A stretch of DNA of 35,104 bases from Acidobacteriota bacterium (GTDB lineage Bacteria; Acidobacteriota; Thermoanaerobaculia; Multivoradales; J023): contig JAJCXO010000130.1 of the NCBI GenBank assembly GCA_029263395.1, positions 1 to 35,104 of the forward strand, read 5' to 3'. The notes under the pieces are model-generated. The model made no database searches and had not been told where the DNA came from. It saw only the letters and a program-made list of their open reading frames with translations. Below, one piece after another: positions 1-6,795 of the stretch. The position numbers and the translations under genes were made by a program. Numbering within the stretch: position 1 is the stretch's first letter; every line of letters begins with the position of its first letter.

Positions 1-590
1 ATGGGGGGGAACAAGGCATCTTCGTTTTCGTCGAGTTCGGAAGCCATGTGGTGAGCGGTGTCATAGGCCGTCGTAACGGCCTTGTCGATCCACTTGAAGA
101 AGACCTTGTATTTGACCTCGTCGCCATGATCGCGGCCTAGCGTCAGATCCTGACGTCGCAAGTGTTGTGGGATCAGTTTCAGGCGTCGGGTCACTTCCAG
201 AGAGTGGTAGAGCCAGAAGATGCCGGCATAGTTGCCACCGTGGCGGGCGAGGGTCACGTTCTCCAGAGCTTGCGAAAGCCGGGCGCGATATTGTTCCCAT
301 TTCTGCGCATAGATACGGGTATCGAAACCGAGCCGCATATGGTAGGCAAACTGGACTTCGCATTCGGCCTCGAGATAACTGCCGAGGGCGGTCTCCAGCG
401 CTGTCAGTTGCGGTGACAGGAGAATCGGGAAGCCGTAAAGAGGTGATGCTGTCTCAGCCGCCCGAAAGATCGCTTGCGGTTCAGGCAGAATCGCTGCAGC
501 CCGGGGTATGACGCGGCGAATCTCGGCGGCATCATTGAGCAGGAAGTTGTAACTTCCGCGAGTGAGGTGATCGATGACGGAGGTGGACAT
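1..590 (-). CDS. Partial helical protein of unknown function (C-terminus off the left edge)
   Basis: This is an open frame on the minus strand with an ATG at 590. An in-frame TGA lies about 18 codons upstream, so the start is well bounded. About 196 codons are visible with no stop before the window edge, so the C-terminus is missing. The protein starts MSTSVIDHLTRGSYNFLLND and looks soluble and helix-rich. It has many aromatic and charged residues (YLEAECEVQFAYHMR, ARHGGNYAGIFWLYHSLE) and a His/Asp/Glu-rich stretch near the visible end (YDTAHHMASELDENED). I see no signal peptide, membrane segment or cofactor motif, and I do not recognise the family. It is transcribed away from the OppD gene. 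The opposite strand also has short open frames here, but they lack any recognisable pattern. Confidence 0.6.
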   Translation of the reverse strand, partial: MSTSVIDHLTRGSYNFLLNDAAEIRRVIPRAAAILPEPQAIFRAAETASPLYGFPILLSPQLTALETALGSYLEAECEVQFAYHMRLGFDTRIYAQKWEQYRARLSQALENVTLARHGGNYAGIFWLYHSLEVTRRLKLIPQHLRRQDLTLGRDHGDEVKYKVFFKWIDKAVTTAYDTAHHMASELDENEDALFPP

Positions 591-758
591 TTTGCCGGGC
601 TCGGAGGGCCTTGGGTCAATTACGAAGGATCATTCGAAGCGATGACTCTACGTATAACATAGCCGGGGCGACGACGTAAGATCCCAATCGCCTCACAAGG
701 CCACCTTGGCTGGCCAGAGACCTTCCGAATGACCTGTCTGGTGTACCCGATCGAGACG

Positions 759-1841
759 ATGTCCGCAAGAGCTACCGCAGGTGATGCCACGGACCGGTTG
801 GCAAATGCCACGGACCGGGTGGCAAATGCCACGGACCGGGTGGCGAGTCTTGAAGCGGCGCCGCTGCTGAGACTGCGGGATCTGAGTGTGAGCTTCGGTC
901 CCGGGCAAGAGGTTCTCAGGCGCGTCAACCTGACGATCGACAAAGGCGAAATCGTAGGCCTGGTAGGGGAGTCGGGAAGCGGCAAGACGCTGACAGCGTT
1001 GTCGATTCTCGGCCTACTGCCGCCGGGTGCCAGAACCGAGGAGGGACAGATTTGGTTGGATGGCACTGACAACCTGCTGCAACTCGATGAGAAGCAACGA
1101 CGTCAGATTCGGGCTCGGCGTCTTGCAATGATCTTTCAAGAGCCGATGAGTGCCCTGAATCCTGTCTTCAGTCTCGGGTATCAGATCGGCGAGGTTCTTC
1201 GATTGGGTGGACGGATGGACCGGGGGCAGGCCAGGCGCGAAGCTCGCCGACTTCTGGAGAGAGTTGCGATGCCTGATCCAGAACGTCGGCTACGCAGTTT
1301 TCCGCATCAGCTGTCGGGCGGTCAATTGCAACGTGCGATGATCGCCATGGCATTGGCGGCCGGCCCGGACTTGCTGTTGGCCGACGAACCGACAACCGCG
1401 CTCGACGTGACGGTGCAGGCACAAGTCTTGGAGCTCCTGACAGATCTGCGCAGCCAACTCGGTCTAGCAGTGCTGTTGATTACCCATGATTTGGGAGTTG
1501 TCGCCCAGTGCTGCGATCGGGTGGTCGTGATGTACAGCGGACAGGTGGTGGAAGAGGCGCCGGTCGAAGAGTTATTCAGCCATCCATCCCATCCATACAC
1601 CCGGGCGCTGCTCGATGCAGTGCCGAAACTCGACGGCCGAGATCCCAGTTTCCTCGGCATACCGGGACGTGTGCCGGAAATTCAGGCTCTGCCGTCGGGT
1701 TGTACGTTTCACCCGCGCTGCAGGGTCGCTTTGGAAACGTGCAGCCGCTCAGAGCCGGATCTCTATTCAATCTCGAGTATCGGGGAAGCGGTCCGGGGAC
1801 AGCATCATTCTTGCCGATGTTTTCTGGTCGAGGACCGATGA
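759..1841 (+). CDS. oppD: Oligopeptide/dipeptide ABC transporter ATP-binding protein, OppD/DppD type
   Basis: The 360-aa ATPase would energise import of peptides, or nickel-like substrates, through an OppBC-type inner-membrane permease. Walker A (GESGSGKT, about residues 70-77), the signature LSGGQLQR (about 185), Walker B (LLLADEPTT, about 205) and the switch His (LLITHDLGVV) are all present. The C-terminal oligopeptide-type extension with PSGCTFHPRC, whose Cys residues may hold a cluster in this family, is also present. ATG 759 is preferred; a frame extension to 729 adds only ten unconserved residues. Just after the start, three 21-bp repeats add ATDRLAN/ATDRVAN/ATDRVAS before the ATPase domain. 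The stop overlaps the start of OppF (ATGA), so the two are translationally coupled. No permease or binding-protein gene is in the window, so the substrate is unknown. Confidence 0.9.
   Translation: MSARATAGDATDRLANATDRVANATDRVASLEAAPLLRLRDLSVSFGPGQEVLRRVNLTIDKGEIVGLVGESGSGKTLTALSILGLLPPGARTEEGQIWLDGTDNLLQLDEKQRRQIRARRLAMIFQEPMSALNPVFSLGYQIGEVLRLGGRMDRGQARREARRLLERVAMPDPERRLRSFPHQLSGGQLQRAMIAMALAAGPDLLLADEPTTALDVTVQAQVLELLTDLRSQLGLAVLLITHDLGVVAQCCDRVVVMYSGQVVEEAPVEELFSHPSHPYTRALLDAVPKLDGRDPSFLGIPGRVPEIQALPSGCTFHPRCRVALETCSRSEPDLYSISSIGEAVRGQHHSCRCFLVEDR
785..847 (+). repeat. Three 21-bp in-frame tandem repeats at the OppD N-terminus
   Basis: Units at 785-805, 806-826 and 827-847 differ at only a few positions and keep the reading frame. 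They encode three copies of a seven-residue ATDR(L/V)A(N/S) element that precedes the conserved ATPase fold. The near identity suggests recent replication slippage. Confidence 0.85.
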
Positions 1842-2827
1842 CAACGTTGCTGGAGGTCAGGAATCTGTCGAAGTCGTTCATCTGGCGGCTTCCGTGGCGG
1901 CAGCGACAGTACTTGAAGGCGGTCGACGAGGTGAACCTCGACGTTGTCCGAGGGGAATGTTTAGCGGTTGTTGGGGAGTCCGGGAGCGGCAAGACGACCC
2001 TGGGACGTTGCCTTCTACGTCTACTCGAGCCTGACACCGGCGAGATTCATTTCGACGGGGAAGACCTGATACAGCTGACGCGCCGCCAGCTTCGGCGTCG
2101 ACGAGTCCAGTTTCAAATGGTGTTTCAGGATTCTGCCGCTGCCCTCGACCCACGCATGCGAATCGCGGCTTCGATCGCTGAACCGATACGCTTCCATCAC
2201 CTGCGGCCGGCGGCTGAGGTGGATTCGCGGGTGAACTCCTTATTGGAGCTGGTGGGGTTAGCCGCGTCTCTGAACGACCGCTACCCTCACCAGCTCTCTG
2301 GAGGGCAGCGGCAGCGAGTGGGCATCGCAAGAGCGCTCGCGACCGAGCCGAAACTTCTGTTACTCGACGAGCCTGTCTCGGCCCTCGATGTCTCAGTCCG
2401 AGCGCAGATTCTCGGCTTACTCGCTGAGTTGCGTCAACGCTTGGCGTTGACCATGATTTTCATCGCTCATGACCTGGCAATGGTGGAACAAATTGCCGAT
2501 CGCGTCGCGGTGATGTACCTCGGCCGGGTTGTTGAAATTGGCGACCGCCGCGCCATCTTCAAGCAGCCTCGACACCCCTATACAAGAAGCCTGTTACGGG
2601 CGATTCCGATCCCAGATCCTCGCCGCCGACAGCGCCGGGAGGTGTTGACGGGCGAGGTCCCTAGCCCTTTGTCACCACCGCCAGGGTGCGCCTTTCATCC
2701 CCGATGTGCGACCGCACGGAAGCCTGATGGTTCGTTGAAACCGCTGTGCAGCGAAGTCAAGCCAGAGTTGGTAGCCTCGGACAGCGCGCATCCGGTAGCT
2801 TGCCATTACCCGACAGGGGAGTCTTAG
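1838..2827 (+). CDS. oppF: Oligopeptide/dipeptide ABC transporter ATP-binding protein, OppF/DppF type
   Basis: This 329-aa partner ATPase of OppD is expected to form a heterodimer on the cytoplasmic face of a peptide importer. It carries Walker A GESGSGKTT (about residues 46-54), signature LSGGQRQRVGIARAL (about 154), Walker B LLLLDEPVSALD (about 174), the H-loop IFIAHDL and the C-terminal PPGCAFHPRC of the oligopeptide_HPY extension. The start is the ATG of an ATGA overlap with the OppD stop, which also gives the usual N-terminus TTLLEVRNLSKSF. The open frame extends back to 1508, but only as a shadow of OppD. There is no downstream partner: a 157-bp gap and a TolC-like gene follow. Confidence 0.9.
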   Translation: MTTLLEVRNLSKSFIWRLPWRQRQYLKAVDEVNLDVVRGECLAVVGESGSGKTTLGRCLLRLLEPDTGEIHFDGEDLIQLTRRQLRRRRVQFQMVFQDSAAALDPRMRIAASIAEPIRFHHLRPAAEVDSRVNSLLELVGLAASLNDRYPHQLSGGQRQRVGIARALATEPKLLLLDEPVSALDVSVRAQILGLLAELRQRLALTMIFIAHDLAMVEQIADRVAVMYLGRVVEIGDRRAIFKQPRHPYTRSLLRAIPIPDPRRRQRREVLTGEVPSPLSPPPGCAFHPRCATARKPDGSLKPLCSEVKPELVASDSAHPVACHYPTGES

Positions 2828-2984
2828 CTGGCGTTTTGGCGCAACCTTCTATGTGATCTCGAGCATTGACTCTTTGTAACTTTTGCGTTGGACTTACGTA
2901 CGATTGACGAGCTGGTACCGCATTCGATCGGTGCCGGGAACACACCTCCGGTAGCCGTAGACATAACACCAAAGGGAGTTGAGA

Positions 2985-4643
2985 ATGAAGAATCCTATTC
3001 GAGGATTAACCGTGAATGCCTGGCGACTCGGGCTGATGCTGTCAGGGCTGCTATGCCTCTTGCCGCTGGCTGTTGATGCGTCCGAGGTCCGCACCACGGT
3101 CTCACCCGGTGATGCTCAGGCCATGGCTGACCTGCCGTCCGACGCCGCCGAGCTCGGCATGCGGAGAGACGGCGACAAGATCGAGCTCAAGCTCGAGGAT
3201 GCAGTGGCCCTCACTTTACAGCGTAATCTTTCTTTGGTGGTCGAACGGTATCGGCGTAGCCAGTCGGTGCTCGGTATCCAAGAAGCCATGGGTGTCTTCG
3301 ATCTCAATATTGGTTTGGCCGGCGGACTGAGCGAGGACACGAGCCCAACAACCTCGACGTTGCAACAAACCGATGAGAACTCAATCACCGACGAGAATGC
3401 TTTTCTGAATTTTGATCTTTCGCAGTTGACAGCATTCGGTGGTACCGCGAGCTTGGGTTTCGACAACGGTCGAGCCGAGTCGTCGAATTTGCGTACTCAG
3501 CCCAATCCTCAGTTTGGCGTCAACTTCGACCTGTCCTTCACCCAACCGCTGCTGCGTAACTTCGGTCGTGAGGTGACTTACAATCCGATCTTGGTGGCAC
3601 GCAACAACAGCGCGATCAGCCGAGAGGTGTTCCAAGCGGAAGTCGAAACGATCGTGCAGCAAGTCTCGGATCGCTACTGGGTCTTGGTCGAGGCAATGGA
3701 GCAGCTCAAGGTGACGCAAGAAAGCTTGGCCCTCGCCAAAGAGCTTCATGAGATGAATCGGATTCAGGTTGAGGTTGGCACCATGGCGCCCTTGGAAATG
3801 GTGTCGAGTGAGGCTGGAGTAGCGACTCGCGAGGAAGAGATCATTCGCCGGCAAGCTGATGTCGAAGATTCAGCCGATATCTTGCGGCGCCTTCTCAATT
3901 TGGACCAAGCACAGTACTGGGATTTGGAGATCGTACCGGTGACGGATCCGATCACCAACTACATCAAGATCGATTTCGACGAGGCTTATAAGACCGCCAT
4001 CGAGAAACGTACGGATGTCGAGAGACAGCGTTTGGGCAACTCCAATCGAGAATTACAAGCGCGTTTTGCCAAGAACCAGAAGAAGCCTAGCCTCGATCTG
4101 ACGATTAGTTACGGCCTCAATGCTGTCGATGGCGACGTCGTCGCCTTGGATCCGGATACGGAAGAACCGTTTACCATCAGCCGCGACTACTTCGATGCCC
4201 TCGATCAGCTCATCGAAGCTGAGTCGGACGGATGGTCCGTGCAGGCGGTGCTCGCTTACCCGCTCCAAAACCGTACCGCCAAGGCGCGGCTTGCACAAGC
4301 TGATCTAGACGTTGAACAGGGTGAGCTCGAAATGTCCGATCTTGAGCAGCAAGTTTTGCTCGACGTCCGGAGCTTGTCGCGGGCAGTACGCACTGCTGAA
4401 CAACAAATCGAGTCCGCCAAAGTGTCGACCAAGCTTCAACGCAGGAACCTGGACGCGGAGCAGAAGCGTTATGAGAACGGTCTGGCAACCAGCTTCGAAG
4501 TGCTGCAGATCCAAGAAGATCTCACCGAGGCACTCAGTCGTGAGGTCAGCGCTATCACCAACTATCGTCGTGCTCTCAACGCCTTCTATCTCGCGACCGG
4601 TGAGATTCTGGACGAGGTGGGTGTAGAGCTGTTGGGCGACTAG
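2985..4643 (+). CDS. TolC-family outer-membrane efflux protein
   Basis: This 552-aa protein is predicted to form the outer-membrane and periplasmic channel of a tripartite efflux or type I secretion system. An N-terminal signal peptide (hydrophobic LGLMLSGLLCLLPLAV, cleavage near VDA-SE) is followed by two long helical repeats. In each, an ALTLQRNLSLVVERYRRSQS-like start leads to beta-strand segments and a heptad-rich coiled coil (ARLAQADLDVEQGELEMSDL; LDAEQKRYENGLATSFEVLQ), which is typical of TolC/OEP proteins. ATG 2985 is chosen because AAAGGGAG at 2971-2978 sits just upstream; a TTG at 2979 would add two residues. No membrane-fusion or inner-membrane pump gene is adjacent, so the partner is unknown. 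The gene ends in a strong hairpin shared with the convergent bactofilin. Confidence 0.85.
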   Translation: MKNPIRGLTVNAWRLGLMLSGLLCLLPLAVDASEVRTTVSPGDAQAMADLPSDAAELGMRRDGDKIELKLEDAVALTLQRNLSLVVERYRRSQSVLGIQEAMGVFDLNIGLAGGLSEDTSPTTSTLQQTDENSITDENAFLNFDLSQLTAFGGTASLGFDNGRAESSNLRTQPNPQFGVNFDLSFTQPLLRNFGREVTYNPILVARNNSAISREVFQAEVETIVQQVSDRYWVLVEAMEQLKVTQESLALAKELHEMNRIQVEVGTMAPLEMVSSEAGVATREEEIIRRQADVEDSADILRRLLNLDQAQYWDLEIVPVTDPITNYIKIDFDEAYKTAIEKRTDVERQRLGNSNRELQARFAKNQKKPSLDLTISYGLNAVDGDVVALDPDTEEPFTISRDYFDALDQLIEAESDGWSVQAVLAYPLQNRTAKARLAQADLDVEQGELEMSDLEQQVLLDVRSLSRAVRTAEQQIESAKVSTKLQRRNLDAEQKRYENGLATSFEVLQIQEDLTEALSREVSAITNYRRALNAFYLATGEILDEVGVELLGD

Positions 4644-4645
4644 GG

Positions 4646-4696
4646 GGTTGGGGCTAGCGAGCCATCGGTCGATGCCAGCTCGCTGGCCCCCAAGCC
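4646..4696. terminator. Bidirectional terminator hairpin between tolC-like gene and bactofilin
   Basis: The arm at 4646-4662 pairs almost fully with 4678-4696: GGGGCTAGCGAGC faces GCTCGCTGGCCCC, and the outer GGTTG pairs with CAAGCC. It starts three bases after the TolC-like stop and ends five bases before the bactofilin stop, so it can serve both convergent genes. There is no clear T-run. Confidence 0.75.
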
Positions 4697-4700
4697 GACT

Positions 4701-5195
4701 CTAAGCGGTGGCGACGCGGCCACGTTTGGTACGCGTCGCGGGTCCTGGGGCGTTAGTGCTGGTAGAGGTTGGAGCCGGTTTCATATCGATGCTGCCTCGG
4801 AAGTTGCAGCCGTTCTCGAGGGTCACGCGAGGCGCTTTGGCGTTACCCTCGACCCGACCTGATTTGCGAATCAGGATCTCATCCCCGAGCAGGTCACCTT
4901 TGACCTCACCATCGATGCAGATGCGTTTGCCGTGAATGTCGGCTACCACCCTGCCGTTGCGGCCGACGGTGACGTTATGTTGTCGGAGCTGAATGGCTCC
5001 TTCGACGGTACCTTCGATCAGTAGATCCTCGTCGCCGGTGATATCGCCCTTCACGGTGATGGAGGGGCCGAGGATCGCAGCCGGGCCAGGTGTTGTCGAG
5101 ACCGGTTTCGATGGTGTCGAGTGGGCCACTGGTGGGCTGGTTCTGGCAGCTGGCTGAGGAGGCGAGTCTTCTGCAAGTTCGTTCTTTTTCCACAT
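4701..5195 (-). CDS. Bactofilin (polymer-forming cytoskeletal protein)
   Basis: The 164-aa protein is a bactofilin. These polymerise without nucleotide into cytoplasmic filaments, often membrane-bound, and organise cell shape, pili or chromosome positioning. A disordered Pro/Ser/Thr-rich N-terminus (about 1-42) precedes the right-handed beta-helix core. Core rungs such as VKGDITGDEDLLIEGTVEGA, GEVKGDLLGDEILIRKSGRV and VEGNAKAPRVTLENGCNFRG show the Gly spacing of the family, and a basic tail (TRTKRGRVATA) ends it. The start ATG at 5195 has TAGGAG about 6 bases upstream. It is transcribed divergently from mtaB, with a repeat-rich leader between them, and converges on the TolC-like gene. Confidence 0.9.
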   Translation of the reverse strand: MWKKNELAEDSPPQPAARTSPPVAHSTPSKPVSTTPGPAAILGPSITVKGDITGDEDLLIEGTVEGAIQLRQHNVTVGRNGRVVADIHGKRICIDGEVKGDLLGDEILIRKSGRVEGNAKAPRVTLENGCNFRGSIDMKPAPTSTSTNAPGPATRTKRGRVATA

Positions 5196-5217
5196 GATGG
5201 TCTCCTAGGATGTTGAT

Positions 5218-5286
5218 GGATCTGCTCGAGACTCTGGATCTGCTCAAGACCTGGATCTGCTCAAGACCTGGATCTGCTTTAGACTT
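5218..5286. repeat. Four 17-18 bp tandem repeats in the bactofilin leader
   Basis: Units start at 5218, 5236, 5253 and 5270, each beginning GGATCTGCT. Units 2 and 3 are identical; units 1 and 4 are variants. They lie 22 bp upstream of the bactofilin start, in the divergent region shared with mtaB. They may be a slippage tract or an array of protein-binding sites. Confidence 0.85.
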
Positions 5287-5307
5287 TGAATCTCAAAGTA
5301 GATTCAA
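5286..5307. promoter_or_regulatory. Inverted repeat in the bactofilin/mtaB divergent region
   Basis: TTGAATCT and AGATTCAA form a perfect 8-bp inverted repeat around a 6-nt loop, immediately next to the tandem repeats. An operator or a leader hairpin are both possible. The remaining region up to 5439 shows no convincing promoter, though CTGGCG-A-CGCCAG at 5395-5407 is another perfect palindrome. Confidence 0.4.
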
Positions 5308-5439
5308 TCAGAATATTTGCATCAAGCTATGAAAGGTCTCGGCATCTGTCAAGAGTTGGGTGCCTCGGGACGGTCTGTAAATCTCTGTTGTCAGCTGGCG
5401 ACGCCAGGCGACCGGGACAGCTGGTAGCATGCCAACGAT

Positions 5440-6795
5440 ATGCGAATCTATTTCTCCAATCTGGGTTGTAAGCTCAATCAAGCCGAAGTCGACGCTCACG
5501 CACGTCGTTTTGTTGCCGCTGGCCACTCGTTGGTCTCGCGGTTGGAAGAGGCGGACTTCCATATCATCAACTCGTGTACCGTGACCCATCGAGCGGCGCG
5601 AGATTCCCGTAAGGTCGCTCGCCGAGGAAACCGCCAAGGCCTTGGTCTCAAGACCGTTTTGACGGGCTGTTACGCCTCTGCTGAGCCTGCTGAGGCGGCG
5701 CGCTTGGCCGGCGTTGATTTGGTTGTCACCAACGATCAAAAGGACCGCCTGTTGGAGTTGGTTCACGAGGCGTTTCCTGAAGCGATCCCTGAGGCTGAGC
5801 GGCTCCCGATTCCTTACGTCCCGATTCGATTCGGTCGTGCGCGAGCCTTGGTCAAGGTGGAAGACGGATGCAACATGCGGTGTTCCTTCTGCATTATTCC
5901 GTCGACCCGCGGTCGCCAGCGGAGCCGGACGGTGTCGGAGGTAGTGGCCGAGGTTGATGCCTTGGTCGCGGGTGGGTACCAGGAGGTTGTGATCACTGGT
6001 GTCCAGATATCTGAGTATCAGGATGGTGACCAACGTCTCTACGACCTGGTGGCGGCGATACTCGAACACACCGACGTGCCCCGGTTGCGGCTGACTTCTA
6101 TCGCACCCTGGAAGTTTGATCGGCGACTGCTCGAGCTGTGGTCAGACTCACGCTTGGCCCGACACATCCACATGTCCCTTCAGAGCGGCTCTTCCGCAAC
6201 TTTGCGTCGAATGCGACGCCCCTATTCAGCAGATGCTTTTGAAGCGTTGGCCGCGGAGCTGCATGCGGCGATACCGGGGCTGGCCCTGACGACGGATGTG
6301 ATCGTAGGCTTCCCGGGGGAAACAGCGGCAGAATTTTCGGAGAGTCTGGCCTTCGTCGAAAAGATCGGCTTCGCTAAGCCGCATGTCTTCTCTTATTCGG
6401 AGCGAGCCGGAACCCATGCTGCTAGTTTGCCAGATAGCCTACCTCCCGAAGAGATCAAGCAGAGGACTGCCGAGATGTCCAAAATTGCGGCCACCAGCGA
6501 CCGTAATTTTCGGCGCCGGTTCTTGGGCGAGAAAATACAAGTCTTGTGGGAAGAGTGCAAAACTGGACAGTGGAGTGGACTGACCGACAATTACATTCGA
6601 GTCAACGCCGAACAGCATCACGGCCTGCCGACAAAAGACCTGACCGGATCGCTTGGTTATGCTCAACTTGTTGAACTCGATCGGCGTGGGATCCGGGGAT
6701 CTCTTGCCGATTCAGTCGACTGTAACTCGTCCCCCAGTAATTCGCCCCCCAGTAATTCGCCCCAGTTTTTGAAGGCGTTCGATGTGAGCGCCTAG
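5440..6795 (+). CDS. mtaB: tRNA (t6A37) 2-methylthiotransferase MtaB
   Basis: This radical-SAM enzyme (451 aa) is predicted to convert t6A to ms2t6A at position 37 of ANN-decoding tRNAs. The N-terminal MTTase domain holds the three Cys ligands of the auxiliary [4Fe-4S] cluster (LGCKLNQAE C10, NSCTVT C46, TGCY C77). The radical-SAM CxxxCxxC is at C144-C148-C151 (GCNMRCSFC), followed by IIPSTRGRQRSR and the QSGS.....MRR motif. A TRAM-like C-terminal region follows (FLGEKIQVLWEE...GLTDNYIRV). The LGCKLNQAE start is characteristic of MtaB rather than MiaB or RimO. The Shine-Dalgarno is weak. The last 28 codons overlap the 3' end of the convergent Nudix-MBL gene and contain a duplicated 15-bp unit encoding the SNSPPSNSPQ tail. 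Confidence 0.9.
   Translation: MRIYFSNLGCKLNQAEVDAHARRFVAAGHSLVSRLEEADFHIINSCTVTHRAARDSRKVARRGNRQGLGLKTVLTGCYASAEPAEAARLAGVDLVVTNDQKDRLLELVHEAFPEAIPEAERLPIPYVPIRFGRARALVKVEDGCNMRCSFCIIPSTRGRQRSRTVSEVVAEVDALVAGGYQEVVITGVQISEYQDGDQRLYDLVAAILEHTDVPRLRLTSIAPWKFDRRLLELWSDSRLARHIHMSLQSGSSATLRRMRRPYSADAFEALAAELHAAIPGLALTTDVIVGFPGETAAEFSESLAFVEKIGFAKPHVFSYSERAGTHAASLPDSLPPEEIKQRTAEMSKIAATSDRNFRRRFLGEKIQVLWEECKTGQWSGLTDNYIRVNAEQHHGLPTKDLTGSLGYAQLVELDRRGIRGSLADSVDCNSSPSNSPPSNSPQFLKAFDVSA

Noticed and set aside
162-511. Plus-strand open frames opposite the left-edge gene
   Set aside because: They overlap each other and the longer minus-strand frame, and have Arg/Ser-rich composition typical of shadows.
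1508-1837. Long N-terminal extension of OppF
   Set aside because: It overlaps the conserved 3' part of OppD and has no similarity to the family; the ATG in the ATGA overlap gives the normal start.
2828-2984. Sigma-70 promoter before the TolC-like gene
   Set aside because: A TTGACT at about 2867 has no acceptable -10 at the right distance, so no call was made.
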